This document shows positions 35,635 through 44,524 of a stretch of DNA of 64,000 nt, in pieces. The DNA comes from Agrobacterium vaccinii (GTDB lineage Bacteria > Pseudomonadota > Alphaproteobacteria > Rhizobiales > Rhizobiaceae), in assembly GCF_021310995.1 (NCBI RefSeq), contig NZ_CP054151.1, positions 124,001 through 188,000 of the forward strand. The letters run 5' to 3'. The notes beneath the pieces are model-generated. The model had not been told where the DNA came from, made no database searches, and worked only from the letters and a program-made list of their open reading frames with translations. The number at the start of each line of letters is the position of its first letter. Position 1 is the first letter of the stretch. The position numbers and the translations under genes were made by a program.

Positions 35635-35702
35635 GTTTCAGTTCCCTTGTTGTTTGTGCATTCTCTGTTCAAAAGCATCGGTCGGACGCGATCATGGTTT
35701 GA

Positions 35703-36359
35703 TCACCCCAGGTTGCCGTAACGACGCTCAAGCCAGGAGGCGAGCGTGGTGAGGATCGTTGTCAAAGCCAGATAGATGAGCGCAACCGCGATGTAGAACT
35801 CAAACGGGCGAAAGGTAGAGGCGATCAGCGTCTGCGCATAGAGCGTCAGTTCCACCACGGTCACAGTCGACAGAAGCGAGGTGTTCTTCAGCGTCGAGAT
35901 TGCCTCGTTGGTGATGGATGGCAAAATGATGCGAAAGACCTGCGGCAGAATAATGCTGCGCATCGTCTCGGCCGGACTGAAACCGAGTGCCAGCGCCGAC
36001 TCCGTCTGGCCGCGCGGTATCGCGCTCAAGCCGCCGCGAACGATTTCAGCCACATAGGCACCACTGTTGATGCCGAGCGCAATGACACCGGCGGTAAAGG
36101 GCGAAAGTCTGATGCCAAGCTGCGGTAGACCGAAATAGATGATGAAGACCTGAATCAGCGTCGGCGTGCCGCGGATAAACCATATGTAGAAACCAGCCGC
36201 CATCCGAACGACCTTAAACTTGGAGCGCTGCGCCAGCGCTGCCACCAGACCGCAAACCCAGGAGACGGCGATGGTGAGAATGGTGATGCCGAAGACAGTA
36301 TAGGAGGCTTCGAGAAAGCCTGGACCGTAAAGGCGGACTTCATTCCAGAAATTGCCCAT
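35703..36359 (-). CDS. Amino acid ABC transporter permease
   Basis: A 218-residue permease with WFIRGTPTLIQVFIIYFG in the conserved position and an EAA loop beginning VAEIVRGGLSAIPRGQ. The ATG at 36359 overlaps the ATPase stop by one base; a GTG one codon earlier is less likely. It is the only permease gene of this transporter. The same operon carries a DUF1989 gene, which hints that the import substrate is nitrogen-rich. Confidence 0.9.
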   Translation of the reverse strand: MGNFWNEVRLYGPGFLEASYTVFGITILTIAVSWVCGLVAALAQRSKFKVVRMAAGFYIWFIRGTPTLIQVFIIYFGLPQLGIRLSPFTAGVIALGINSGAYVAEIVRGGLSAIPRGQTESALALGFSPAETMRSIILPQVFRIILPSITNEAISTLKNTSLLSTVTVVELTLYAQTLIASTFRPFEFYIAVALIYLALTTILTTLASWLERRYGNLG

Positions 36360-37168
36360 CACGCCTGCACTCCCCGGTCGCTGTCAGTGGAAATTGAACG
36401 ACCGACCTGGTCATGAAGGATGCGATGCAGGAACTGTTTTAAACGGTCGCTTTCCGGATGATGCAAGATATCGGGCGACCCGGCTTCGCCGATTACGCCC
36501 TTGTCGAAGAACAGCACACGGGAGGAGACGTCGCGAGCAAAGGCGATTTCGTGGGTGACGAGCAGCATCGTCATGCCATCAGAGGCAAGCGAGGCCATCA
36601 GCACCAGAACCTCGTGCACCAGTTCGGGATCAAGGGCAGAGGTCACTTCATCGAACAGCATCAGACGCGGCTTCATGGCAAGTGCGCGGACAATCGCGAC
36701 GCGTTGCTGCTGTCCACCGGAAAGACGAGCTGGATAGCTGTGGCGCTTCTCGAACAGCCCGATGCGGGACAAAAGCGCTTCAGCCTGCTCGATAGCCTGG
36801 CTGCGCGGTAATTTCAGAAGCTTCATCGGCGCATGGGTAACGTTCTCGAGCACTGTCATATGCGGCCAGAGATTATAGCTCTGGAACACCATGCCGACAC
36901 GGGCGCGCAACGCTTGCAACTGTGCCTGGCTGGGGAAGAAACGCGATTCCGGGCGAAAATCGAAGGACATCTCTTCGAAGTTCATGAAGCCGGATTGGGG
37001 CATTTCCAGTGCATTGATCGAGCGCAGGAATGTGCTTTTGCCGGAACCGCTCGCGCCGATGATCGAAACAACCTCGCCTGCATTGACGTCCAGTGAAACG
37101 CCCTTGAGGACCGCGTTGTCGCCGAAACTCTTGCAGATGTCCTTCAGGCTCAGAAGCGGCGCGCTCAT
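36359..37168 (-). CDS. Amino acid ABC transporter ATP-binding protein
   Basis: A 269-residue ATPase with Walker [10 protein letters not shown] (38-46), the [13 protein letters not shown]-loop, [15 protein letters not shown] and [14 protein letters not shown]. Between Walker A and the Q-loop it has a longer-than-usual insertion (about residues 60-85, [17 protein letters not shown] region), as in HisP-like relatives. Its start overlaps the DUF1989 stop. C-terminal extension of about 20 residues shows no motif. Confidence 0.92.
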   Translation of the reverse strand: MSAPLLSLKDICKSFGDNAVLKGVSLDVNAGEVVSIIGASGSGKSTFLRSINALEMPQSGFMNFEEMSFDFRPESRFFPSQAQLQALRARVGMVFQSYNLWPHMTVLENVTHAPMKLLKLPRSQAIEQAEALLSRIGLFEKRHSYPARLSGGQQQRVAIVRALAMKPRLMLFDEVTSALDPELVHEVLVLMASLASDGMTMLLVTHEIAFARDVSSRVLFFDKGVIGEAGSPDILHHPESDRLKQFLHRILHDQVGRSISTDSDRGVQA

Positions 37169-37791
37169 GCGGCATCCTCCCCATGATATTCGTGTGTGAT
37201 GACGACCTCGACATCCTTGGGCGTGCGGGCCGTGCCATTGATCGGCGTGATGTCCTGGGGGCAGGCAGACAGCACGAGAGCCAGATCCATTTCGGCGCGT
37301 AGAACCACGTAATCGCCCGCAGCCGTCGCCGGGGGAACACGATCAACCGTGCCGTCTTCCTTCACAGGGACATTCATGAAAAGATTGAGGGACGCTGGCG
37401 TGAAGGGCACGGAGATACCGGCCTCGGTCAATCCCTCATGGAAATTGTCCGTGCAGCTGCGGTGCGCTTCGGTGCAGCCAAGCTGCTGATAAAGCTCAAC
37501 GCTGCAAGGGCAAAGCAACGTATCGTGGCGCACATCAGCGCTATCCGCCACCATGGTCAACATCGACCGGCGGCGCGAAGACATGACGCGCATACCTTTT
37601 GTGAAGAAGATATTGCTGTTGACGGAACGCGTATGATCCATCGACGAGACCTCGGATTCATCCTGCGCCGCGACCGCCCAGGCATCGACCACTTGATTGC
37701 CATGGGTGTTGATGATGCGGGCATGTTGTCCGGCGTTCATCTGAAACACACGCCCGTGGCTTGCGGCGACAATCTTGGTATCGAGATCCAT
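37165..37791 (-). CDS. DUF1989 (urea carboxylase-associated) family protein
   Basis: A 208-residue protein of the DUF1989 family, whose members lie beside urea carboxylase and amino-acid importers. The family traits seen are [30 protein letters not shown] and the Cys-rich [17 protein letters not shown] stretch. The C-terminal part contains [18 protein letters not shown], also typical. An ATG at 37791 is preferred over a GTG six bases earlier, though neither has a strong ribosome site. No urea carboxylase or allophanate hydrolase is present here, so the partner must lie elsewhere or differ. The gene heads a transporter operon. Confidence 0.85.
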   Translation of the reverse strand: MDLDTKIVAASHGRVFQMNAGQHARIINTHGNQVVDAWAVAAQDESEVSSMDHTRSVNSNIFFTKGMRVMSSRRRSMLTMVADSADVRHDTLLCPCSVELYQQLGCTEAHRSCTDNFHEGLTEAGISVPFTPASLNLFMNVPVKEDGTVDRVPPATAAGDYVVLRAEMDLALVLSACPQDITPINGTARTPKDVEVVITHEYHGEDAA

Positions 37792-37862
37792 ATCCACTCG
37801 TCTTTTTGGGTAACCGGGCTTCTTGCGCAGCTTTTTGGCGCTGTCGCAAAGCCCGTCATCAA

Positions 37863-38055
37863 TTTCAGTACACCGAGCTTATTCAGTATACCAGTGGAGT
37901 TCAAGTAGCCTTTTCAATAAATTAGCGATCAATTATTTTGCGACAAGCGCATTAAATAGTCAGCATCCGCTTATATATTAGGCGATACGCTGTTGTGGTA
38001 AGGCCAAACGAAAGATAACATTGACGAAAGGATACAGCCGGTGTACCGAAAATGA
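37863..38055. promoter_or_regulatory. Divergent control region with repeated TACACC-type motifs
   Basis: The 341-base gap 37792-38132 separates divergent operons and holds no gene. It contains TTTCAGTACACC at 37863-37874, a near copy TTCAGTATACC 18 bases further on (37882-37892), and the reverse form GGTGTACCGAAA at 38040-38051. The same 12-mer TTTCAGTACACC recurs at 46354-46365 in the pxp control region. A shared regulator is suggested. Confidence 0.5.
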
Positions 38056-38132
38056 TAATGAGATTGCCATGGCCGATACAGCAAAGTTTAGGGCTATGAC
38101 GCAAGCAATCAGATCGCATCCGGAGTAACGCC

Positions 38133-39308
38133 ATGCATCGGTATTTTCCCATCGAAGAATATGAAACCCGCTGGGCGCGTCTCCACGAGGAGATGATCCA
38201 GAGAGGCTTCGAAACGGCCGTCGTCTTTGGCCGTGGCGGTGGCACCACGGATAATTGCGGCGACGTCCTCTATCTTTCCAACCACTATGCGATCAGTGGC
38301 GGGATGGATTCATTGATCTGGACGGCCCGTTCCTTTGCCGCCGTCATCCTGCAACCCGGACGCTCCCCACAACTGCATATTGACGAGCCGGAAGTGCGCC
38401 GCGATCTCGTTTCGATTGAGGATGTTCTCAGCAGCAACCATCCGTTCGAAAGCGTGGCACAGACGCTTGTGGAACGGGGCATCAAGGGACGTGTGGCGCT
38501 GGTCGGCACGCATTTCATCCCGATCAAATATTACCGGCAGCTGGAAGCCATCGCGCCAGACATTGAATGGGTTCCCGCCGACGATCTGGTTCGCTCCGTA
38601 CGCCGCATCAAAAGCAGCCGTGAACTCGACTGTTATCGCTATGCGGGCGAAACCGCGACACTCGGTGTCAATGCCTTGATGGAAGGACTGGTCGGCGGGC
38701 TTTCGGAACGAGAGGCAGCAGGCGAAGCAGCCCGCGTGGTCGTCACCAGAGGCGGCCGTGTTCAGATGATCGGCACAAATCACGGAGAGACCCTTGGTTT
38801 CGACCAGCGTTTTCCGCTTACCGGCTATAGTGAAGACGTGCCAGCCATTGGCGATATCGTCACGGGCACGCTGCACGGCGCGCTGTATCAGGGCTACTAC
38901 CTCGACCCCGGTCGCACCGGCGTGCGTGGCGCTGCCAATGCGGAGCAACGGCGTCTGATCGAGGCGGCGAGCGGCATCGTGCATCGCCTGTCGGCCATGC
39001 TACGCCCCGGCGTAACATTGCTGGATGTGGCGGCAGAGGGCGACAGGATGACGGCAGCCTTTGGCGGCTCGATTTCGCCCATCATGAAGAATTTCCCGTT
39101 TTATGGCCACGGCATCGGCCTCGGCTTCGAGCTACCGCGCATCTCGACCACCATGTCCATGCCGGAAGACGTGGTCGAGGCCAATATGGTGTTCGGCGTC
39201 GAAGCGTTCCTGTCGCTCGATGGCGTTGGCGCGGCCTTCTACGAGGACATCATCATCGTTGGCGAGACTGGCAACGAGCTCATCACCAACTCGCCCAGCA
39301 TGTTTTAA
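38133..39308 (+). CDS. M24-family (Xaa-Pro peptidase/creatinase/ectoine hydrolase-like) protein
   Basis: A 391-residue pita-bread-fold protein. The N-terminal domain (to about 150) and the linker DDLVRSVRRIKSSRELDCYRYA are typical of the family. In the catalytic half, YLDPGRT, FYGHGIGLGFELP, GVEAFLSLDG and AFYEDIIIV keep four usual metal-ligand positions, but the first Asp is not evident (the strand reads IVTGTLHGALYQ). Partial metal binding or a creatinase-like role is possible. CGGAG precedes the ATG. It is transcribed alone and followed by a good terminator. Ectoine- or creatine-like C-N hydrolysis is a family-based guess. Confidence 0.82.
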   Translation: MHRYFPIEEYETRWARLHEEMIQRGFETAVVFGRGGGTTDNCGDVLYLSNHYAISGGMDSLIWTARSFAAVILQPGRSPQLHIDEPEVRRDLVSIEDVLSSNHPFESVAQTLVERGIKGRVALVGTHFIPIKYYRQLEAIAPDIEWVPADDLVRSVRRIKSSRELDCYRYAGETATLGVNALMEGLVGGLSEREAAGEAARVVVTRGGRVQMIGTNHGETLGFDQRFPLTGYSEDVPAIGDIVTGTLHGALYQGYYLDPGRTGVRGAANAEQRRLIEAASGIVHRLSAMLRPGVTLLDVAAEGDRMTAAFGGSISPIMKNFPFYGHGIGLGFELPRISTTMSMPEDVVEANMVFGVEAFLSLDGVGAAFYEDIIIVGETGNELITNSPSMF

Positions 39309-39363
39309 CGGACAGGCTCGTCCCTTCACCGGAAGTCATAAAATCCAAAAGTCACAAAAGCCG

Positions 39364-39390
39364 GGCGGATCAGCGATCCGCCTTGCTTTT
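39364..39390 (+). terminator. Rho-independent terminator after the M24 gene
   Basis: GGCGGATC and GATCCGCC form an 8-base GC-rich stem with a three-base loop, followed by TTGCTTTT. It lies 56 bases after the M24 stop and just before the end of the convergent VOC gene. Confidence 0.8.
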
Positions 39391-39395
39391 CCGCT

Positions 39396-39809
39396 TCAGC
39401 GAGCAAATACGCTGTCAAAATCCTTGAAGCCCTTGACCTCGATCGGATTACCGCTCGAATCGAAGAAGAACATGGTGCGCTGCTCACCCGGCTCGCCTTC
39501 GAAGCGAACGACGGGCGGGATGTCGAAGGCGACGCCACCCTTTTCGAGACGCTCGGCAAGCGCAAACCAGGCATCCAGCGGCAGGATGACACCGAGATGT
39601 GGCATCATCACCATATGGTCTCCGACCTTGCCGGTGCGGGTAACTTCAAAGGGCTTGCCGAGATGCAGGGAAATCTGGTGGCCGAAGAAATCGAAGTCGA
39701 CCCAGGTTTCGGTCGAACGGCCTTCTTCACAGCCGAGGATGTCGCCGTAGAAACGACGGGCCTCATCGAGATCGGTTACGTGGTAGGCGAGATGGAAAAG
39801 TGAACGCAT
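39396..39809 (-). CDS. VOC (glyoxalase/dioxygenase) family protein
   Basis: A 137-residue vicinal-oxygen-chelate protein with LFHLAYHVTDLDEARRFYGDILG at the start (first His ligand), FDFFGHQISLHL in the middle and FFFDSSGNPIEVKGF at the end (Glu ligand). This is the full two-module pattern of small extradiol-dioxygenase-like or lyase-like proteins. GGAG precedes the ATG. It is the last gene of the long minus-strand operon beginning at pxpB, 32 bases after the creatinase-like gene. The substrate is unknown. Confidence 0.85.
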   Translation of the reverse strand: MRSLFHLAYHVTDLDEARRFYGDILGCEEGRSTETWVDFDFFGHQISLHLGKPFEVTRTGKVGDHMVMMPHLGVILPLDAWFALAERLEKGGVAFDIPPVVRFEGEPGEQRTMFFFDSSGNPIEVKGFKDFDSVFAR

Positions 39810-39841
39810 GGCATGCTCCGTTTTGTCTGGATGGATGGAAA

Positions 39842-41026
39842 TCAGCGGATGGTCATTTGTCGAGGCAGGGTTGAGAGCGGTTCAGCGCCGTTTTCAGTGA
39901 CGATCACCGTCTCGGAGGCACCAACTGTCCACTCGCCGTAATGTCGCAATGTTGCAGGCAGATGGAACACCATGCCTGGCTCGATGATGCGGGTGACGTT
40001 TGAAAAGAGGCTGAGAATGGCCCCCTCGCCCCAATCGGGGGCAAAAGCAACGCCCATGGAATAACCGATACGCTTGCGGAAGGCTGCGGTGTAACCGGCG
40101 GCGTCTATCAATGCTTGCGCCGTATCATGGACATGAGCACAGGAGACGCCCGGCCTGATTTCCCCAAGGGCAGCATCCAGCGCCCACAGTGAACAACTCA
40201 TCATACGCTGCGCCTCGTCGGGCGGCGTGCCCATCCAGACGGTTCGCATCAATGCTGCGTGATAGCGCGCATGGCTGCCCGCCAGCTCGAGAAATAGCGG
40301 ATCACCCACTTGGAGGACGCGCCGACGCCAGGTCATATGCGGCAGACCGCTGCGCGGTCCCGATGAGACCAGCGGCTCCATTGCCATGACTTCAGAACCG
40401 GCGCGGGTTGCTGCGTGCAGCATGTCCGCGGCCACGGCGTTTTCATTCGCACCTTCGACACATGCCTCGATACCGGCAATCATGCCAGCCTCGGCATAAC
40501 CGGCTGCCTGACGGATCGCCTCCAGCTCCGCTGCGGACTTGATCATGCGCAGCGATGGCAGGATTTGCGAGCCGTCGGCAATGGATGAGACGCCCAGTCT
40601 TTCGGTGATTTCGGTTGCGAGCTTGGGCGAAAGGAACCACCCGGCAAGCTCGACCGCCGGGTGGGCGATGCCGCGCTGACGCAGGAGGTCTACCAGCGCC
40701 TCTGCCGGATTGTCGGCATCCTGATAGGTGACGATGTCCGGCAGATAAGTGTTGGCGAGCGTGCCGAACAATTCCAGCTGTCGGACGAGCAGCACCGGTT
40801 CGCCATCCGCAGGCAGGATCAGCGCCTGAAACGCGAAATAACCCGCTGTCTGGCGTCCCGTCAGCCAGTAGATCGTTTCCGGCCCGGTGACGATGAGCGC
40901 CTCATGGCCGCTGGCATTGATCGCGGCACGTGCGCGCGCCTGCCGTTCGGCAAATTCGGATGCAGGAAAGGAAGCCTCGATGCCGCGGAACTGGGCTTGT
41001 GTGTCGAAGGTCGGATGAAGGGTCAT
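39842..41026 (-). CDS. Creatinase-like M24-family protein without metal ligands
   Basis: A 394-residue pita-bread-fold protein. TGPETIYWLTGRQTAGYFAFQAL in the N-terminal domain is typical of creatinase/ectoine-hydrolase relatives. In the catalytic half the five metal-ligand positions of aminopeptidases are not conserved: ELAGSHARYHAALMRT replaces both Asp sites, and GYSMGVAF stands where GHGIG is expected. This resembles metal-free creatinase, which cleaves a C-N bond. GAGG lies about ten bases before the ATG. It follows a GntR gene and an M20 carbamoylase in one operon, consistent with breakdown of a ureido or guanidino compound. Confidence 0.82.
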   Translation of the reverse strand: MTLHPTFDTQAQFRGIEASFPASEFAERQARARAAINASGHEALIVTGPETIYWLTGRQTAGYFAFQALILPADGEPVLLVRQLELFGTLANTYLPDIVTYQDADNPAEALVDLLRQRGIAHPAVELAGWFLSPKLATEITERLGVSSIADGSQILPSLRMIKSAAELEAIRQAAGYAEAGMIAGIEACVEGANENAVAADMLHAATRAGSEVMAMEPLVSSGPRSGLPHMTWRRRVLQVGDPLFLELAGSHARYHAALMRTVWMGTPPDEAQRMMSCSLWALDAALGEIRPGVSCAHVHDTAQALIDAAGYTAAFRKRIGYSMGVAFAPDWGEGAILSLFSNVTRIIEPGMVFHLPATLRHYGEWTVGASETVIVTENGAEPLSTLPRQMTIR

Positions 41027-41038
41027 GCGGTCAAGACC

Positions 41039-41677
41039 TCAATTGCGCGCCAGCCAGCCGAGAAAGCGGGCTCTGACACTGTCGAAATGCACTTCCATCG
41101 CAGCACGGGCCGCAGCGCCGTCCCGCGCCTCGATGGCATCAATGACGGCGATATGTTCCAGCGCCTGCTGGTCAAAACGGTCATGGGTGCGGGTGATGGT
41201 ACAACGACGGGCAATGCTGCGCATTTCTGTCAGCATCGACGCGAGCAGCGGGAGGCCAGCGGCAACGGCGACGGCATCATGAAACGCGTCGTCATCGACC
41301 CAGAACAGGTCGAACTCGATATCGCCACCGCTGGTGAAATAGCGCATTCGCTCACGTGCCTGGGCCAGCGCCTCGGTAAAGGGCAGACCGGCCGCTTTCT
41401 GGGCGGCCGCACCTTCGAGAAGACGGCGTAGCTGCACGATTTCCAGCAATTGCTCGACGGTGACGGGTCTCACCATCAGCGCGCCGTTTGGCAGGCGGGA
41501 AATAACATTCTCCTTTTCGAGCCGCGATATGGCTGCGCGCAGCGGTGTACGCGAAATGCCGGACTCCAGAGCCAATGTCCGTTCCGTCAGCATCTCGTCA
41601 GACGAAAGCTGGCCTTGAAGGATGCGTTTCTTGAGGTCGCGATAAACCTGCTGCGCCAGGGTTTCCTTGTCGTTCAT
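41039..41677 (-). CDS. GntR-family (FCD-type) transcriptional regulator
   Basis: A 212-residue regulator. The winged helix (about 1-75) contains DLKKRILQGQLSSDEMLTERTLA and the SRTPLRAAISRL recognition helix. The FCD domain follows with FHDAVAVAAGLP. GGGAGG lies before the ATG at 41677, which overlaps the stop of the upstream M20 gene. It is one of two GntR genes inside the same operon. Local autoregulation or control of the TACACC motifs at 37863 and 46354 is possible but unproven. Confidence 0.87.
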   Translation of the reverse strand: MNDKETLAQQVYRDLKKRILQGQLSSDEMLTERTLALESGISRTPLRAAISRLEKENVISRLPNGALMVRPVTVEQLLEIVQLRRLLEGAAAQKAAGLPFTEALAQARERMRYFTSGGDIEFDLFWVDDDAFHDAVAVAAGLPLLASMLTEMRSIARRCTITRTHDRFDQQALEHIAVIDAIEARDGAAARAAMEVHFDSVRARFLGWLARN

Positions 41678-42930
41678 TTGCTGCCTCCCGTACCGAAATC
41701 GCGTATGGCGGCGTAAAGAACCTCGACTGCCGCAGCCAGATCGGCCGGGTCCATTCCTTCGTCTGGATTATGACTGCCGTTCCAGTTGCGCAGAAACACC
41801 ATGACGCTGTCCCACCCGGCCTGTGCAAAGGCCGCCGCATCATGACCACCGCCGGAAAGCATCCGACGCGGGCTATATCCAAGCTTTGTCGCGCCACTGG
41901 CAATCTGATCACCAAGCGTTGAGGACAGTTTTGTCGGCTGGCTGCGCGACTGCGGGCCGAGATCGAAGCGGACGCCGCGCGCCTTTTCGATCTCGTGGAT
42001 GTCCGCCTTGAACAGGCCATCCAGCTCATCGAGCACGGCAAGGTCGTCGCTGCGAAGGTCTACGCAGAAATTCACCCGGCCCGGCACTTTAGCAAAGGCA
42101 TGTTCCGACGATGCCGCATCGACACGACCGAAGGTGACGGCCAGATCCTGCGACCGCTCAAGTGCTTCTTGCCAGCGTCTGTCCATGCCAACGATCAGGT
42201 CTGCCAGTGCGAACACCGCATCGGCCCGCTCCGAACGCGCCGGACCACCGGAATGGGCCCAGGTCCCGTTGATTCGTGCCTCACGGTAACGCAGGCCACC
42301 GCGCACACCCGAGACGATGCCGAATGGTTCCTTGGCATTGTCGAGCACTGTGCCTTGCTCGATATGCAGCTCGATGAAATGTGCAGGCGCAAGACCTGGG
42401 CCTGTCAGTATCTCATCGGGCCTGCCGCCTTCTTCGAGAAGATGGTCGTAGAGCGTGCGACCCGTATCGGAACGCTTCGCTTGCAGCTCCGGTGCCGTCA
42501 GTCGCCCGAGTGCTGCGCGCGAACCCACATAGGAGACCGGGAACCAGACGCTTTCCTCGGCCCGGGTGACCGTGACAACCAGATCGACGGGCGGCTGCTC
42601 ACCGGTGTCGACAAAGGCGGCGGCCAGTGCCATGGCACCTGAAACGCCAGCCTGCCCATCATAGGCTCCACCCATCGAAACCGTATCGAGATGAGAGCCG
42701 ATGTAAATGGCAGGTGCAGAACGGTCGCGGCCCGGCAGGCGGGCAAACAGGTTGAGGGCGGCATCACGCGTGACCTCAAGTCCAAGCGCTTCGGCCTCCG
42801 CGACGATTACCTCATGCGCCTGACTTTCGAGCCGGCTGTAGGAGGGGCGGGTTAATCCCGGACCGACATCCGAGATTGCATTGATGCGATCCAGCAGGCT
42901 GTCGATGGTGTCCCTGATGACCAAGCTCAT
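41674..42930 (-). CDS. M20-family N-carbamoyl-L-amino acid/allantoate amidohydrolase
   Basis: A 418-residue zinc or manganese amidohydrolase that would release ammonia and CO2 from an N-carbamoyl (ureido) acid. Metal ligands are visible in order: H80 in GSHLDT, D91 in GAYDGQAGV, E125/E126 in TRAEES and His in ELHIEQG near 189; a final His is in SGGGHDAAAF. The HIEQG motif is typical of the hydantoinase/carbamoylase subgroup. It is coupled on both sides by four-base overlaps. It complements the D-specific N-carbamoylase at 51511-52437. Confidence 0.88.
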   Translation of the reverse strand: MSLVIRDTIDSLLDRINAISDVGPGLTRPSYSRLESQAHEVIVAEAEALGLEVTRDAALNLFARLPGRDRSAPAIYIGSHLDTVSMGGAYDGQAGVSGAMALAAAFVDTGEQPPVDLVVTVTRAEESVWFPVSYVGSRAALGRLTAPELQAKRSDTGRTLYDHLLEEGGRPDEILTGPGLAPAHFIELHIEQGTVLDNAKEPFGIVSGVRGGLRYREARINGTWAHSGGPARSERADAVFALADLIVGMDRRWQEALERSQDLAVTFGRVDAASSEHAFAKVPGRVNFCVDLRSDDLAVLDELDGLFKADIHEIEKARGVRFDLGPQSRSQPTKLSSTLGDQIASGATKLGYSPRRMLSGGGHDAAAFAQAGWDSVMVFLRNWNGSHNPDEGMDPADLAAAVEVLYAAIRDFGTGGSK

Positions 42931-43871
42931 GCGTTCACCCCTTGCAGGTCGATTGTCGTTGCCGGACGTTTGCCGGAAAGGGCCGTCAGCACATGGCCCG
43001 CGGCAGCCACCGCCACCCGCTCCAGAGCCTCACCCGTCGTGCCGCCCAGATGCGGCGTGAAGATCACCCGATTGGTGGCCGCAAGCGGACCTTGGGCGGC
43101 GCCCGGAGAATAGACGTCGAGACCAGCGCCGGCGATAATGCCGTTATTGATGGCTGCGACGAGTGCTGTCTCGTCTACCAGCCCGGCCCGCGCAGTGTTG
43201 ACGAGGATCGCGCCACGCTTGACGGCTGCAAAGGCCTTCGCGTCGAACATGTTGCGGTTGTCCTCGCGCAAGGGCGTGTGGATGGAAATGAGATCGGCGG
43301 CGGCAAGCCCCTCTTCGAGCGTCGCGACACGCTCATAGGCCAGTGTGCCTGTGCTGCGCGGCGAATAGATAAGGACCCGCATGCCGAAAGCGACATCGAG
43401 CATATGCGCGAGACCCTGCGCGATTGCGCCCCAACCGACGACAAGAACGGTTTTGCCAAAAAGCTCCTGGAAGCTCGACGCCTCACGAAAGCCACGCGAT
43501 CCGGAACGCACAGCCTGATCTGCCGCCGGGATCAGCCTTGCGGCCGCTATAGCAAGGCCAAGCGCCAGTTCGCTGACGGAGCGGGCATTGGCACCCGGCG
43601 TATTGCAGACGAGAATATGGCGCCTGGCGGCTGCGACCTTGTCAATCGAATCGTGGCCCGCGCCATGTGAGACGATGACCTTCAACGTGTCGGCAGAGTC
43701 AATGGCATCGGCCGAGAGTCCGACATCGCGGGTGATGACCGCTTGGCAATCACGGATCAGACGTGTGACGGTCGCAAGATTTGTATCCGGGCACATAACG
43801 GGCTCGACAGCGGCACCCGTCAGAAGAGCGACGCCCGCTGCATGGATGGGTTGTACGATGAGACATTTCAT
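42927..43871 (-). CDS. D-2-hydroxyacid dehydrogenase (phosphoglycerate dehydrogenase-like)
   Basis: A 314-residue NAD-dependent enzyme. KTVLVVGWGAIAQGLAHML is the cofactor loop, LVNTARAGLVDE carries the catalytic Arg, the GAGLDVYSPGAAQG stretch lacks a clear Glu, and VIFTPHLGGTT carries the catalytic His. It resembles SerA-like proteins found in peripheral operons rather than the housekeeping SerA, as it has no C-terminal regulatory domain. It would interconvert a 2-keto and a 2-hydroxy acid. Starts and stops overlap both neighbours. Confidence 0.86.
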   Translation of the reverse strand: MKCLIVQPIHAAGVALLTGAAVEPVMCPDTNLATVTRLIRDCQAVITRDVGLSADAIDSADTLKVIVSHGAGHDSIDKVAAARRHILVCNTPGANARSVSELALGLAIAAARLIPAADQAVRSGSRGFREASSFQELFGKTVLVVGWGAIAQGLAHMLDVAFGMRVLIYSPRSTGTLAYERVATLEEGLAAADLISIHTPLREDNRNMFDAKAFAAVKRGAILVNTARAGLVDETALVAAINNGIIAGAGLDVYSPGAAQGPLAATNRVIFTPHLGGTTGEALERVAVAAAGHVLTALSGKRPATTIDLQGVNA

Positions 43872-44512
43872 CTGGATGTTCTCTGTGTCGGCGTGCTTAG
43901 TCGCTCAAGGATGGCATCGCGGGCGTGGGAAATATGCTCCCGCATCAACACTCCCGCCCTATCGCCGTCACCAGCCCGAAGCGCCTGAAGAATGTCGAAA
44001 TGCTCCCGGCAACTGGTGAGGAAGCGGGCCGGAACCTGAGTGTGGTCGAACATGCATGTGCGGCGGCGCAGGTCGCCGATTGCACGCATCATCATCTGGT
44101 TTCCGGCGGCAAGCGCCAGCGCGTGATGCAGATCATCGTCTACGCCGCGCTGCTCGTCGTCGTCGCCCGGCCCCTCATTTTGCAAAGTGATGACGCGGCT
44201 CTCCAGATCATCGAGAACAGTAGCAGAAATGCCCGTCGCATGTCGCGCGCAGTAGCTTTCCAGCTGCTGGCGCAGGAAGAATATCTCCTCTATTTCAGGG
44301 ATTGTCAGGGTACGGACCTTCAAGAAACGGCCCTCCTGAACGGCAAGGCCCTCCGCCTCGATACGCTTGATCGCTTCGCGCACGGGCGTGCGCGACATCG
44401 CAAGCTCGTCGCCCAGCTTGGCTTCCTGTAAAAGGTCGCCGGGTTTCAGCACACCGGCGAGGATCATCTCGATAATCTTGCCATAGGCCTGCTTGGCGAG
44501 CGGTTTGTTCAA
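43868..44512 (-). CDS. GntR-family (FCD-type) transcriptional regulator
   Basis: A 214-residue regulator with a winged helix containing KIIEMILAGVLKPGDLLQEAKLGDEL and SRTPVREAIKRIEAEGL, then an FCD domain. The start is a TTG at 44512; AAAGGAGA lies eight bases before it, which settles the choice. It follows pxpC by 12 bases and overlaps the dehydrogenase gene. Together with 41039-41677 it is a second, distinct GntR protein in one operon. Confidence 0.87.
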   Translation of the reverse strand: MNKPLAKQAYGKIIEMILAGVLKPGDLLQEAKLGDELAMSRTPVREAIKRIEAEGLAVQEGRFLKVRTLTIPEIEEIFFLRQQLESYCARHATGISATVLDDLESRVITLQNEGPGDDDEQRGVDDDLHHALALAAGNQMMMRAIGDLRRRTCMFDHTQVPARFLTSCREHFDILQALRAGDGDRAGVLMREHISHARDAILERLSTPTQRTSR

Positions 44513-44524
44513 GACCTGTCTCCT

